Assembly (NCBI GenBank): GCA_002914805.1
Contig: JXTB01000041.1
Coordinates: 917,240-981,239 of the forward strand
Origin: Parasponia andersonii
Lineage: Eukaryota > Streptophyta > Magnoliopsida > Rosales > Cannabaceae
Reading direction: 5' to 3'
Length of the DNA: 64,000 bases
The notes under the pieces were generated by a model that was not told where the DNA came from, ran no database searches, and saw only the letters and a list, made by a program, of their open reading frames with translations. Of this stretch, positions 10,753 through 23,900 are shown piece after piece; within the stretch, counting starts at the first letter, position 1, and each line of letters starts with the position of its first letter. The position numbers were made by a program, and so were the translations under genes.

Positions 10753-12251
10753 TTATTTTGAGCCCATTTTTCTCTGTTTTTCTTGCTTGCGTCTCCATGG
10801 GACCACCTGCTTAAAGCTTTCATAAATACTTGCCTGCACTTCCGATATATATACAACGATAGATTAATAACATGTACATGTATAGATCGAAAATTTATAA
10901 ATAATAGCTGCTATACTGTAATATGTACATGCATTTTTATAGATGAATTAAAGTACAAAGAGAGATAATGACAAACAGAGCCAACTCTAGTATAGAAACC
11001 GCTAGTCGTACTATTAAGAAAATAATTACTAATTAATTCATACTTTAAAACACAAAATAATAATTTTTTTCACCGGTCGCTTTTCTTTTTGAGAAAAGTC
11101 CAATAGTTAGGCAAGTGCTTATAAATGCAGCAGAACATGGGTATTATTATTATAATGCATAACATGTGATCTTTTGGAATTCAATTACGAGGGGAGTTAT
11201 ATAATAATACCATATAATATTTGTACTAATAATATATTGTATATATAACTGTGTGTACTAAAGTACGCATATATCTCCATGCAATAATATTGATTGAATT
11301 TGTCCGTTTACTCTGAAGTAGTAACCAAGTATCAGATCCATTATATGATTCGAAGTTATTTAGAAGCAAATATGAAACGAAATAAAAATAATTTTATTTC
11401 CCCCCCTCGAGTTTTCTTGCTCATTTGCCATATAGTAATACTAAAGAAAAATTAAAACAGAGGTCTTGAGTTTGACTAAATAAATTCTAAACTAACTATA
11501 GTGACAAATTCACTACGTCACAATCAATACAATATATATGTACGTATATAATATCAAAATTGAGAAAATAGAACTGATTAAAGCTTAATCAGACTAGTCT
11601 AGAAGTATAGTTAGTGTGTCATTATTAATTTTGATCAGTACTTACCAACAAATGTGACTTTGTGTTAGAGAGACTCAAAAGGCTTCCTCTCCTTCTAACC
11701 CTTGTAATCTTCGCATTTCCATGATCAAGATCAAGATCAAGATCATGATCATCATGACCAGAGCTAGTAGCAGTAGTAACATTAACCGAAGATGAAATGT
11801 CGAAACTAGCCCCGAGAAATGCCTTATTATTCTTCCGGAAACTCCCCCACCTCGTAGACCCAAAATAGCCGACTTTCTCCCTGGTCAACCTCCTACTACC
11901 CTCAGCAGCTGGGCTTCTAAAAGAGAGCGTAAACGACAAGGACCGGCCCACCTCAGGCCCATACAAGACCGTCGTCGGCGAGGGCATGTTGGTAAATTTT
12001 ACCTCGGTCAACAACCTCGGAGGCAGTCCTAACGACCTCACCGTAGTACTAGTTTCATCGTCATCGGGTTCGGTTGTGAGCTGCCTAGGCTTGCCTGGCG
12101 CTTCTTCCCACAGGAACGGAACCGAGGCTGAGGCTCGGTGCGGCGGGGAGGCCGAACCTGGCTGCTCCGTGAGTTGGTTCGGGAGTGAGAACAGAGAGAG
12201 CTTTGGTATGGTGATTGGTTCCATCTCTGCAGCTGGCTCAGACTCACCCAT
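10753..12251 (-). CDS. DUF688/MEE47-like protein (At4g00950 type)
   Basis: Exon 1 is 11646-12251 and ends at a consensus GTAAGT donor. A small final exon at 10753-10833 follows a TGCAG acceptor. The ORF of exon 1 would otherwise run on into six meaningless residues. The final exon encodes ASIYESFKQVVPWRRKQEK and a short tail, the conserved C-terminus of this plant family. The total is 228 residues. Near the N-terminus is the family signature IPKLSLFSLP (residues 13-22), followed by the SVPFLWEEAPGKP block; a SFRKNNKAFLGASF block precedes the acidic DDHDLDLDLD run and RVRRRGSLLSLS. An Arabidopsis member was named maternal effect embryo arrest 47; the biochemical role is unknown. The start at 12251 was chosen because upstream in-frame sequence is GA-repeat leader. 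Family fairly sure. Confidence 0.8.
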
Positions 12252-13380
12252 TTTTTCTCTCTTTTTTATTTTTCCAAAAACAAAAAAAATATATATTTTT
12301 GAGCAGTTGGGGGAGGTGGGTGTGGAGGTTTTTATAGAGAGAGAAATGGGTTTAAGTTTTGAGAGAGAGAGAGAGAGGGAGAGAGAGAGAGAGGATTGGG
12401 TGGTGGTGAATGTGAACTGTGACCAGTTAGAGAGAGAGAGAGAGAGTGTGTGTGTCATAACAAACGCTCCTGGCGCTTCTTCTTCACGAGAATATAGCCC
12501 GCCTTTTTTTTTTGGGGGGGGTGGGGTGGGTTAGTCAAGTAAAGTTACGAAAATGCCCATGTGGGGTCCATGAAAGACAGGTTGCTAATTTTGATTGGAT
12601 GATACCGAGTTTAACGACCATCAACGGTCACTGGTTGAGTGGGGCCCGTTTGAAAAGTCAGACGGGCGGTTAGGTTCAGATTCATATATGGTGCCTGCAA
12701 TGTGCCAAATCACAACAAAGAGCATGAAATTTGCTGGATTAAAGTTTATTTTATATATTTGCCTGATTGCCTCATTTTGGTACTAATATTCTGTTTGCTT
12801 TATTTAATTAGCAGCAAATATATACATATATAAATATATTCTCAATTCTATTTTTTTTTTTTTTAGCAACAGGTGTTATTACAAACAAATAAAGTGTAAA
12901 CACAAACTGACGAAGTGTTAAAAACTTTGTCAAGATTGAGAATGAATTTCGCGACAAAAGTTGTATAGCCACCTCAGTACGGCGGTGAAAAGTCATGGCA
13001 TAATATTGTGGTTGCAGCCATTTTAGAACAGGGACATGTTAAATTCTTCAATCTTATGAACTTTATAATTTAATTGTACTTTAATTTTCTGATGTGTTTT
13101 TGGAGAAAATTATACAAATATGTCACCATTCTAAGAGAATAAAAGAAATTATTTTTTAAGTACCGTCTTTCATCAAACTTTTTTTTTTTTTTAAAATAAG
13201 CTTAATTAATGATATTTACTTATTATAAAGAAATAAAAATAACTTACCTTCGAACTCCCAAATTAGTATCAAATTCCAACCTCACCCATCAATCAAGGAT
13301 CACACTTGACAAAACAAAAGACATTAAAATTTCATTGGTCATAGAGATAAGCAATGAATACTGAATAAGACATTTAAATT
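12252..13380. other. Leader and upstream region of the MEE47-like gene
   Basis: Long (GA)n tracts at 12360-12395 and 12429-12447 lie in the probable 5' leader (CT-rich on the coding strand). No gene in the rest. Confidence 0.5.
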
Positions 13381-14352
13381 TGTTGGGGATAAACATAAGA
13401 ACGGACTCAGCAGAGAGATCAGATAGTCATCAGACATGATAAAACACTTGAGATATCAGACGGATCAATCTTACAGAAAACATATGCTCAAGAAACCACC
13501 ATCAAAGCAATAATAAGACACCAAGAATTATAGTGGTTCAGCCATAAATCAGCCCACGTCCACTCTAGCACATTACAACAATATTATTGATAAACAATAA
13601 TACATAGATTACAAGGCAATTCCAATACAACAATTTTCTTAAAAAGAATATGACAGATCCAAGTGTTTCACTCTCTCTCTGTTTCACCAATTCTCTCTGC
13701 CCATCCTTTTTCTTTGTTTATTTACCCAAAGAAGAAGAGCCGGTACAAGAACCCAGAAAGAATCAAGCAAACACTACTGTTTAACACTCACTCTTTGTTC
13801 TTCACCTCTTTCTGTATTTTCTTATTCTCTGCCTTGATTACCAGAGAATACGTTTCGTTTCTCTATCTCTTTAAATGAGACTTTCAGCCCCTTATATGTT
13901 ACATGTTATATGTATAGTTCTCAATAATGTGTTCACCCACACACCTATTTATAGAATCATACTAAAAAGGTTTTTTTTTTCTGGACCAGGAAACTCTCCT
14001 CTCTTCTCTCCTTGAGTACCCAATTACAGAGATGACCTATAGAGACTCTCCACTCACTTTTCTAATTATAATTAGGCCTATGAACCCACTTAATTACAAT
14101 AAATAATCTCGTATCCTTTACATCATAGTAAAGCCTACATGTGGAAATTATCAAGTCTTTACGTAGTTTCCCGATTGTTATGACATATAGATGGAATGTC
14201 TTGACAAATTCTAAGCTTCCAAAAACTTTCCTTTTTTGTCACAACACTAATATAGAATGTCGAGATAAATCTGATTCTCCGTGTGATTGCTTTTCTCTGT
14301 CATGACAACTTATCTGACTGTCATAACATTGAATGTCAAAGCTAAATTATCA
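13381..14352 (-). repeat. LTR (3' LTR of the minus-strand non-autonomous element)
   Basis: Starts TGTTGGGGATAAACATAAGA on the plus strand and ends AAATTATCA. Aligns along its full length to 15650-16626 with scattered substitutions and small indels. Confidence 0.8.
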
Positions 14353-15649
14353 TAAATCTCCACCTAGCTTTGAATTCAATATTTCACTATTGCTACTTTA
14401 CCCTAGCTCAGTGCTATGCTTACTGATCAGGAACAAATGAGCCTTGAACTTGATCATTGCAGCATCTTGGAGTTTCCACAACCTTGTGCCCTCCATCCTT
14501 GGCTTCCTCTGAACTAATCTTTTATCCTTCATCTCATACCCAACACGCCCTATTCTTGGTGTTGCCAAGATGAAGCCTCTCCATATGATGAAGTCTATGG
14601 ATCAATTACATACGAGTCTTTAAGGTTGTAAGCTCCACATCAAGTTCAGAACTCCCATTCTCCTTTGATCCATTCTCTCAAAATGCACCTATCAGACTTC
14701 AGCCAGTCCGATCTCCATCATAATTCTTCAATTCCTATCTTGATAATCTGTCTGACTATCTCAATATTAAATGTCAAAGCCAAATAATCACAAATCTCTA
14801 CCTAGCTTTGAATTCAGTGTTCCTTGCTCTTTGATATCTTAACCTGCAACTTCCTTAAACGAATATTTTCCAAAGACAATAATACATGCCTTTACCATGT
14901 GACAGAATTCTTGAAGCACCACCAAGATTTGCATGATCAAATTCTAGAACTCCTTGTGTTGTATATGCCAACTTATTAAACACTTTGAATTTTACTGTAC
15001 ACAAAGCTCAGGCAAAACTTAATATCAAAGTCTGTCTTTCCCAAACAGATTTTCTAAATACAACTCAGCTAGACCTTTCTCACGTACATACTTTCATCTT
15101 TCATGCAACAATTCCATTTTGTCTCTCGCATCTGTCATGACAGCCATCTCACTTGTAATGATAAATGCATATCCATGTCACAATAGATTTATCTTCTAAT
15201 GTGACAAACATATTCCTGTCGAAACAGATTTTTCTTTTGATCCAATAGATGCTGCACTTCTAGTTTCAGTTGCTCCATCAAAGAAAACAAGCCTTCTAAG
15301 ATTCCTATTACGATTAAAGCACTTTTGATTTTCTTCGTCACATTGCCTGCTCTTTTATTGGGTGTTCCCTGTTCACTGAAAGCCTCATTATTGTGATTTA
15401 CCTTCCTTTGTCTTCTGTTGTAGATTCTTCATTCTTAGGTTTTCCTGCTTTGAACAAGGTACCTTGAACATCTACTCTCCAAGAATAGTTTGTGCCTCCT
15501 TCTATTGAAACAAAATTATCTTCATCCGTCTTCTCCAAACTCCTGAAATCTCCATTGCCGTAAAATTGTCACATCTCATTATCCATTGTCGCCATCTCCA
15601 ACAAGAAAATCAGAATCCACATGAAATGTTCTACCCTCACTATACCACT
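14353..15649 (-). other. Internal region of the non-autonomous LTR element, non-coding
   Basis: No ORF of useful length on either strand and no recognisable gag, protease, integrase or reverse transcriptase motif. It is bounded by the PPT-like and PBS-like sites described for the element. Confidence 0.65.
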
Positions 15650-16626
15650 TGTTGGGGATAAAAGGAAGAACAGACTCAGCAAAGAGATCAAACAATCATC
15701 AGACACGACAAAACATTTAGGATACTAGACGGATCAATCTTACAGAAACACACACGCTCAAAAAACCACCATCAAAGTAATAACAAGACACTATGAATTA
15801 TAGTAGTTCAGTCATAATTCGGCTTACATCCACTCTAACATACCATAACAATATTATTGATAAACAATAATACACATATTACAGGGCAATTCCAACACAA
15901 CAATTTCCTCATAAAGAATTATGACAAATCTAAGTGTTTCACTCTCTCTCTGTTTCATCAATTCTCTCTGCCCATTCTTTTTCTTTATCTATTTACCTAA
16001 AAAAGAAGCCCCGGTATAAGAACCCAGAAAGAATCAAGTAAACTCTAGTGTTTAACACTCACTCTTTTTCTCCACTTCTTTCTGTATTTTCTTATTCTCT
16101 GTCTTGATTACCAGAAAATACGCTCCGTCTCTCTATCTCTCTAGAGGAGACTTGCAGCTCCTTGTACATTACATCATGAGATGTATTCTGATGGTTCTTA
16201 ATGATGTGTTCACCCTACACCTACTTATAGATCATACCAAAAAGGTTCGTCTTTTTTGGACAATGAAACTCTCCTTTCATCTCTTTTTGATTATCTAATT
16301 ACAGAGATGACCCATAAAAACTCTCCACTCACTTCTTAATTATAATTAAGCCTATGAACCTAATTAATTACAATAAAGAATCTTGTATCCTTTATATCAT
16401 AGTAAAGCCTACATGTGGAAATTATCAAGTTTTCACGTAGTTTTCTGATTGTCATAACATATATATAGAATAGCTTAATAAATTCTAATCCTTTAGAAAA
16501 TTTTCTTTTCTGTCACAACACCGATATAGAATGTCAAGATAACCTTGATTCTCCATGTGATTACTTTTTTCTATTATGACTGTTTGTCCGACTATTATAA
16601 TATTGAATATCAAAACTAAATTATCA
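15650..16626 (-). repeat. LTR (5' LTR of the minus-strand non-autonomous element)
   Basis: Direct repeat of 13381-14352. On the minus strand it is followed by two bases and then the TGGTATAGTG primer-binding-like site. Confidence 0.8.
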
Positions 16627-19145
16627 TTAAATTGTCATTAAATTCCATGTTACAAAACTTTTGTTCATAGCATTTTGGATTTTGACGAGGATTTTTTTCC
16701 CCAGAAAGTTCAGTTAAATTTTCTTTGGAATATTTTTTATCCTTTAAAATCTATTAAATACTCTAGCATTATATTAAATTTTCCTTCTAATTTTCTTAAG
16801 AAAGTTTCTCGCTTTTTTTTAGAATCCAAAAAAAAATTGAAATTTCTTAATTTTTTTTCTCACTAAATCTTTGTTCCAAACTGAGCCACGTTCATTGAAA
16901 GATGTATATTAACAAAAGATATTAGGTATATATATAGCTAGGATATAACAGTTGCATCTGTCTATTTCAGCTTCCTAGCTTGCTTAAACACTGATAAATT
17001 ATGTTTGGTTGGTTTTCTTTTCTGACCTTTTGGATTAGCTACTTGAAGGGTTTAAAAAGAAGAACAAAAAAACAGTTCTTTTCCCACCGACATTTCCTAC
17101 ATTTGCAAAGATTTTAGAAAGAACCTAGTAAAATAGTGCTAATGTATATATAGTGTGACATGCCCCTGCCCCTTGGGAGGCAACTTTAGTTTGTAAGGGC
17201 AGTTCTGGTACTACAATTGTCCTAATGTAATTTCTTCAATTAATTTTTCAGGGAGTAAAAATACTCAATTATCAGTCTCAAAATACATTCAGTAACAAAC
17301 ACTAGTTGGCAAAATTAAGAGTTAGATGGGCTCTAAATACATTCTTGAAGAGTTTTTAGCCCACCTGATCATAATGATTATGTCCCTTGGTTAATATATT
17401 TTTTATTTTCATTTTTTTTCTTGTGCTATAAATGATTCATATCCCCTTGATTACCTTTGTTAACTAATTTGATGTTTTATTTATAGTTCATTAGACTATG
17501 TCTTAAATTCCATCCATGAAACATGAAGAATAATGCAGTGTGTATATAATGGACTTGCTTTTTTTTTATCTCCCCCAGCAAAAAGAAGATAATCCAAAAG
17601 CTTCCTACTCGGAAAAGCCTAGCCATGCTATGGTACTATACTAGACATGTGCCTTTTTTTTTTTTTTTTCTGTCTTTAATAATATGTTTCTTATAAACGA
17701 GCTGTTTAACACATGTCAAGAGGTGGGTTCAATTCCCACCCCACATATATATTTTTCTTACTGTTTCTATTAATTCTATCTTAATTTATTGTTTTGGTGC
17801 TTTGGAAAAAGTTTTGTCCACCTAAAAAGGCTATGTGGCAGAGGAAATCATCTGGCTCTAATGGGCCACTTCTTTGTGTCTTCTAACATTAGAGCAATCA
17901 TCATTAGTCTCATAAAGTGACAAATAAACGATGATCATGATTAAATAAAAATTATTAGTTATTTAGAGAAACGTACGTGGTAATGGTATGCATGTTGATG
18001 ACAGATTACAACAAGGAACACAAAAATATAATATGAATGCATTTTATTTTTGAAATATTCTGCATACATGGAAACTCAGAGTTAAAGGTCTTAGAATATT
18101 CAACTCTGTACCTTTTAATTGAAAGAGAGCCCAACACAACCACCTATGACAGGAAAATGTAGCAGAAATAGGGACACCTGAAGATTCATATCTACCAGCC
18201 ATTACTAACCTCATCTATCTAAATATATAAGCTCTCGTGTGTGTGTGTAGATATATATATATATTTGGAATTTCTTCTATACCAGATATTAAAGAGGTTG
18301 CAGTCTTCTTCCTCGAGGAAAAATTAATGTCTAACCACTTGAACTGCCATTGTGTCTTCAGAATTTACTACAAACAAACAAAACCAGAAGCATGTCACAC
18401 CTTGATTTTTCCACACCCTTTGGTTTTTACCATAAACTATTTAGTTCTGGCATTATCTGAATTGAGCCCTGATATCTATACTAGCTTTATCTTTTGATGC
18501 TTATGACTATAAATATTTACTAACTGAGAAACTAACGCATATATAATTTTCTCATCATTCTTTTTACTAAATTTTTAATATTTTACTAAAAGAAGGGCTA
18601 AAAGATCAGTAGCTGTTTTTTATAAATTATACAATAAAAACATATTGATCAACACATGCTTCTAGTTCTCATTTTTATGGGAGTGGAAATATTGTCAAAA
18701 AGACACATATTACAGACAAATTATCAAAGTGCAAAAGTTATTTTATGCACAAAAACAATGATGTTTCTTTCCACGGCCCCCCCACTTCAAAAAATATTTT
18801 TGCACTTGAATAAAATTATATTCCCTTTCCGACAATAAAACTATACATATTGTCCTTAAATGATATATAAAGGGACCAGTTTTTGCTCACCACCATATAA
18901 TGAATAATTGTTCTAAATAAAGGTACTGCAACCAGGAGCAAATATCATACACTTAAATAAGAAATGGATTAAACATATTTTACGAAACAAAACTAGTCGA
19001 CATTAATTTTCTTCCGATCTGGAAGAGATCAACTAACCTTGCATTGAGATGAGACAGTTCATTAATGGAGACAATTACTTTATTCTATATTCTATAATAA
19101 ATGATGACAAATTTGACATGTAACCAATTTGACGGATGCGATATT
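16627..19145. other. Intergenic, no gene seen
   Basis: AT-rich sequence with homopolymer runs and small microsatellites such as (TG)n/(TA)n at 18237-18262. The short ORFs here are not protein-like. A tRNA T-arm-like GGGTTCAATTCCCACC occurs at about 17725, but no box A partner was found. Confidence 0.4.
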
Positions 19146-19493
19146 ATTATTTTTATATTCTGTATTTTGATATTTTGTTCAAATTATATATATTTTGTTT
19201 TGATTATTATCCACATTAATTTTTAGATTTGAAATCTGTTATAAATTTATACCCCGACATTAATTTAGAGCAGTAAATTTACCAAGTTGCCGTTTAAAAA
19301 ATTGAAAATAAACCATATAAAAATTGATCCGAGAATAAGTTTATTAAATCATCTTGGTAAATTAACTGCTTTAAATTAGTACTAGGGTATAAATTTGTAA
19401 CAAATATAAAATCTAAGGGTCAATATTGATAATAACCAAAACAGAAGGTATAAACTGAACAAAGTGTCAAAATACAGGGTATAAAAATGATAA
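19146..19493. mobile_element. Long inverted-repeat (foldback/MITE) element, family A copy 1
   Basis: The left arm (about 19146-19300) and the complement of the right arm (about 19345-19493) share long matching blocks. Examples are TGTATTTTGA, TTTTGTTCA, the GATTATTATC / GGTTATTATC pair and AAATTTATACCC, ending in the shared AATTTACCAAG-like core. The arms exceed 100 bp with moderate decay and the loop is short. No coding capacity. Related to the element at 30105-30581. Confidence 0.7.
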
Positions 19494-20279
19494 TTTCCCA
19501 TAAATATATCCCGACATTAGTTTTGATAATGATAACTGGTGAGGATAATCATCAGTTTTATATCTATATTTTTATTCCCTGATTTCATCTTCCTAGTAAT
19601 TTTAAGCGACCTATTTTTAATTTGTAATTTGAAGTGTTTAAGAAAAGAAAAATGTTGCCTTTTGAATTAGAAAAATAATTTTAAAAAAAAAAAAACCAAT
19701 ACAGTACGTTGTCTATATATTTGCATCAGAGATTGACATCTCGTATATGTGATAGATGATAAACAAATGTCGTTTCTCCTGTTAAACGGCAATCAGAGGG
19801 TGAGATCACTGAGATGGCGTTTGTTATGATGAGTGATAACCGATACTCGCTTATTTAAAAGCCACATTAGGAAATTATGTGACATGTCATTTTGGAACAA
19901 CAATACGAGATTGGTTAAATGCAAACGAGATATCGCTTCAAATATAAACACATCAAAATTAACAAATTGTAAATGACATATCGTTTTGATTTAGACATCT
20001 TAAATTTTGAAGGTTGTTTTCATTTTCGCAAAACATAATATTGGGTAGTATATAATGAAACATTTAAAGTTGATGAACCAAAATTGAGACAAAAAGTACC
20101 TAAAAAAAATTGAGACAAAAAATAGCTGGGTAATAGTTTGACACATTTCAAAATTGAGGAGCTAAAGTAAGTCGACCCATTTCGAAGTTATAGTTTGAGA
20201 TTGACCATATAATTCAGGGCCAAAAATAATATTAATCCTTACGACATATCATTTTAGTGATAGTACACAGCAATCATAC
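19494..20279. other. Intergenic, no gene seen
   Basis: AT-rich and non-coding, ending at the target-site copy CATAC (20275-20279) of the copia element. Confidence 0.45.
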
Positions 20280-20745
20280 CGTTAAAGCTGCTGGTGATTA
20301 AATCAGTTAGTATTTAGTTAGTTTTTTTCAATTACAGAGTTAGTTGTTAATCTACTGATTATTAGAGTTAGTTTAAGAGTTATTTGAGGTACACATGTAT
20401 TGGTTAATGGGTATATAAATAGCTCTATAACTCTGGAGTAGAACAGAATATAGAAGGGACATTTAGCTGTAAGGGTCAAGGAAGAAAAACGTTCTGGTTG
20501 TAAAGTCTCTTTGAACTGTTGTGAGAAAAAGTGTAAAAGGAACTGGGCAGAGTGTTGAGAGTTTTTTAATTCATAACTGGTGCTGTAAACTTTGCACTGA
20601 AATCATTGGTTATAGTGGATTGATAGTGCATGAGGCAAACTGGATGTAGATCTCTGTTCTGGAGATTAAACCAGTATAAAATCTAGTCTTCAAATATTGC
20701 TTTGTTTTATTGATTTTGGTTAACGTTCATCTTTCAATCATCACA
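20280..20745 (+). repeat. 5' LTR of the copia element
   Basis: 466 bp, starting CGTTAAAGC (the terminal TG has mutated to CG) and ending TCATCACA. It has a TATA-like TATATAAATAG at about 20412 followed by the probable transcript start. It differs from the 3' LTR at roughly 35-40 aligned sites by hand count, and by about 12 bp present in this copy. Confidence 0.93.
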
Positions 20746-20748
20746 AAG

Positions 20749-20760
20749 TGGTATCAGAGA
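20749..20760 (+). other. Primer-binding site (initiator Met tRNA type)
   Basis: TGGTATCAGAGA begins three bases after the LTR end, the standard copia arrangement. Confidence 0.85.
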
Positions 20761-20921
20761 TAGGTTCCGACTTCGTTGAAAGGAGACAGGTTCCAGATTT
20801 GATCGGAGGAAATAATTTTTGGGTTCAATCAGAGGATTTATTCAGATATAACTAGAGTTGATAGCTGCAACGTTTCAGTTCTGCATCCAAGATGTTTGTC
20901 AAAAAGATTCATTGATCTAGA

Positions 20922-23900
20922 ATGATTCTTGGACGAAGGATGGGCAGTTTGAAATTTGAATTGAGTTTTTTTGATGGTTCTGGAGACTTTAGCTCTTGGA
21001 GGAAGAAGATGAAAGTACTGCTAGTTCAACATAAATTACAAAAGGCTCTGGAGGATCTTGTTTCTCTGCCAGCAACAATGTCAGATACCCAGAAAGTAGA
21101 GCTTTAAGAAAGTGCCTACTCCATCATTGTTTTGTATCTAGCCGATAATGTCCTCAGGCAAATAGATGGAGAAGATACGACATATAAAGCCTGGAATAAA
21201 CTCGATGAGTTATATCTAACCAAGTCCTTGACAAATAGGATATTGTTGAAAGAAAAATTTTTTGGGTTTAAGATGGATCCTACCAAGAACTTAGAACAAA
21301 ATCTTGATGATTTCAGAAAAATAGCTATTACCTTAGGTTCAATTGATGAAGAGAAAATTGGAGAAGAGAGTCAGGCTATTATTTTACTAAACTCATTACC
21401 TGATTCCTATAGAGAGGTAAAAGCAGCAATTAAGTTTGGTAGAAAAACGATCACCCTTGATAAAGTCACCTCAGTACTTCGGTCTTGGGAATTAGAGATG
21501 AAATCAGATGTCAAGAGTACTTCTAATGGGGACAGTTTGAACATAAGAGGCAAGTCAAAAGAAAGAAATCCAAGAGAAAAGTATAAATCCAGATCTAAGT
21601 AAAAGAATGGGGCCAAAGTGTTCAAATGCTATCACTGTCATGAAGAAGGGTACATGAGAAGAAACTATCCAAAAAGGTTGAATAAGAACATAAACAAAGA
21701 TGAGAAGAGTGGTGAAGCTGCTATTATGGATGAAGGTTATGAGAGTGCAGATGTACTTCTTGTTGCAACTAAAGACACAGAAAGACACTGGATTTTAGAT
21801 TCAGGGTTTTCATTCCATCTGACACCAAATAAGAACTGGTTTGAGGAATTCAAACAAGTTGATGCTGGACAGGTTTTGTTAGGTAATAACAAACCGTGTG
21901 AAATTCTGGGCATTGGAACTATTAGGATCAAAATGCATGATGGCATTGAAAGAGTCCTGAACAATTTCAGATACATCCCAGAATTAAGAAGGAATCTTAT
22001 TTCTTTGGGAACTCTAGATGCAAATGGTTATTCATACAGGGCAGAAAGTGGAGTACTCAAAGTGTTGAGAGGCTGTTTGACAGTTATAAAAGGTATCAAA
22101 GACATTGGTCTATATATACTTCAGGGAAGTACAATGATTGGATCTGTAGCTATAGCCTCTACAAGTAGTTTAATAGCTACTCAACTTTGGCACTTAAGAC
22201 TAGGACATGTAAGTGATAGAGGCTTGTACGAGATGGGAAAACAAAACTTACTGAAAGGAGACAAACTTGAGGAGTTACAGTTTTGTGAACACTGTATCTT
22301 TGGCAAAGCTTCTAGATTGAAGTTTGCCAGAGCTAAACATACAACTTCAGGGATTCTTAATTATGTGCACTCAGATCTTTGGAGTCCCTCAAAGCATCCA
22401 ACCTTGACTAGTGGTAGGTACTTTATCTCCATAATAGATGATTTTTCTAGAAAGGTTTGGGTATATATCTTGAAGACAAAAGAAGAAGCATTGAAGAAAT
22501 TTAAGGACTGGAAGAAACTTGTTAAAGTGCAAACTGGTAGAGTTGTTAAGAAACTGAGAACAGATAATGGATGGGAGTTTCTTAAAGATGAATTTAGAGA
22601 ATATTGTAACAAAGAGGGTATTATGAAGCATCATACAGTAAGAGATACCCCTCAGCAAAATAGACTTGCTGAGAGGATGAATAGAACTTTTCTAGAGAGA
22701 GTTAGATGTATGTTGTCTGGTGCTAACTTGCCCAAGAAATTTTAGGGTGAAGCTGTCAATACAGCAGCTTACCTAATTAATAGATGTCCCTCAGTTGTAA
22801 TTGATTTTAAGACTCCCGAAGAGATGTGGACAGGGTATCTCCAAAATATGATCATTTGAAGGTATTTGGTTGTATTGCATATGCACATAAAAAACAAGGC
22901 AAATTAGATCCGAGAGCAAGAAAGTGTATGTTTGTAGGTTATCCTGATGGAGTGAAGGGGTACAAACTACAGTATTCAGATGAGGGTATTTCTAAAAGTT
23001 TCATCAGCAGAGATGTAGTATTCAGAGAATCTGAAATGTATATGCCAAGAGGAAATACAGATGATAAATCAGCTGGTAAGCAGGCTATTCAGCTTAAGGT
23101 GGAGCTTCTAGATCAAATGGCTGATAGAATTGATGTTAAAAATGATGGTCAAGAAGAGGAGTAACTTGAGAAATTTATTGGTTAACAAGAATACAATCAA
23201 GACTATCAACTTGCTAGGGATAGAGTCAGAAGGCAAATAAGACCTCCAGAAAGGTATGGATATGCTGATCTTATTTCTTATGCTTTTACAGTAGCAAAAG
23301 AAATGGATGATGATGAACCTTTATCTTATAAAGAAGCTGTAATTGATAAAAATGGTAAGAAGTGGTTGGAGGCAATGTAGGAAGAGATAGAAAGTTTAAA
23401 TAAAAATCAAACTTGGATTCTTGTTGAAAAACTAGAGAATCAAAAACTTGTTGGCTGTAAATGGATATTCAAGAAAAAGGAAGGTATACCTGGAGTAGAA
23501 AAAGAGAGGTTTAAGGCAAGATTAGTTACCAAAGGGTTTACTCAAAGGGAAAGTATAGATTTCAATGAAATTTATTCTCCTGTTGTTAGACACACATCCA
23601 TAACAGTTTTGTTGGCAATTGTTACTGAACTTGACATGGAATTAGAACAATTGGATGTCAAGATTGCTTTTTTACATGATAATCTTGAGGAAGAAATCTT
23701 TATGGTGCAACCTGAGGGATTTATAGCTAAAGGAAAAGAAAATATGGTGTGTTTACTCAAAAATTCTTTATATGGACTGAAGCAAGCTCCTAGACAATGG
23801 TATCTTAGGTTTGATCAGTTTATGATGAAGTCTGGTTGCACTAGAAGCTCATATGATGCTTGTGTTTATTTCAAATGGGCAGATAGTGGTGTGGGAGTAT

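Larger units (their letters stand above)
13381..16626 (-). mobile_element. Non-autonomous LTR retrotransposon (LARD/TRIM-like)
   Basis: Two direct repeats of about 975 bp (13381-14352 and 15650-16626) flank 1297 bp without coding capacity. The element reads on the minus strand: its LTRs begin TGATAATTTAG and end CCCCAACA. Next to the upstream LTR (complement of about 15647-15635) is a TGGTATAGTGAGG primer-binding site resembling the initiator-Met tRNA site of copia elements. At the other end, the complement of 14353-14370 gives a polypurine tract AGGTGGAGATTTA, nearly the same as that of the copia element at 24.96 kb. Size and lack of ORFs suggest it depends on an autonomous partner. No clean 5-bp target duplication; TAAATT occurs within one or two bases of both ends. 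Confidence 0.75.

Noticed and set aside
11986-12534. 182-residue plus-strand ORF with GA-repeat-coded Arg/Glu run
   Set aside because: Antisense shadow of the MEE47-like exon 1 plus the (GA)n leader; the minus-strand frame has the conserved family motifs.
17701-17760. tRNA T-arm-like GGGTTCAATTCCCACC
   Set aside because: Resembles a pol III box B, but no box A, acceptor stem, poly(A) tail or target duplication was found around it; possibly a SINE remnant.
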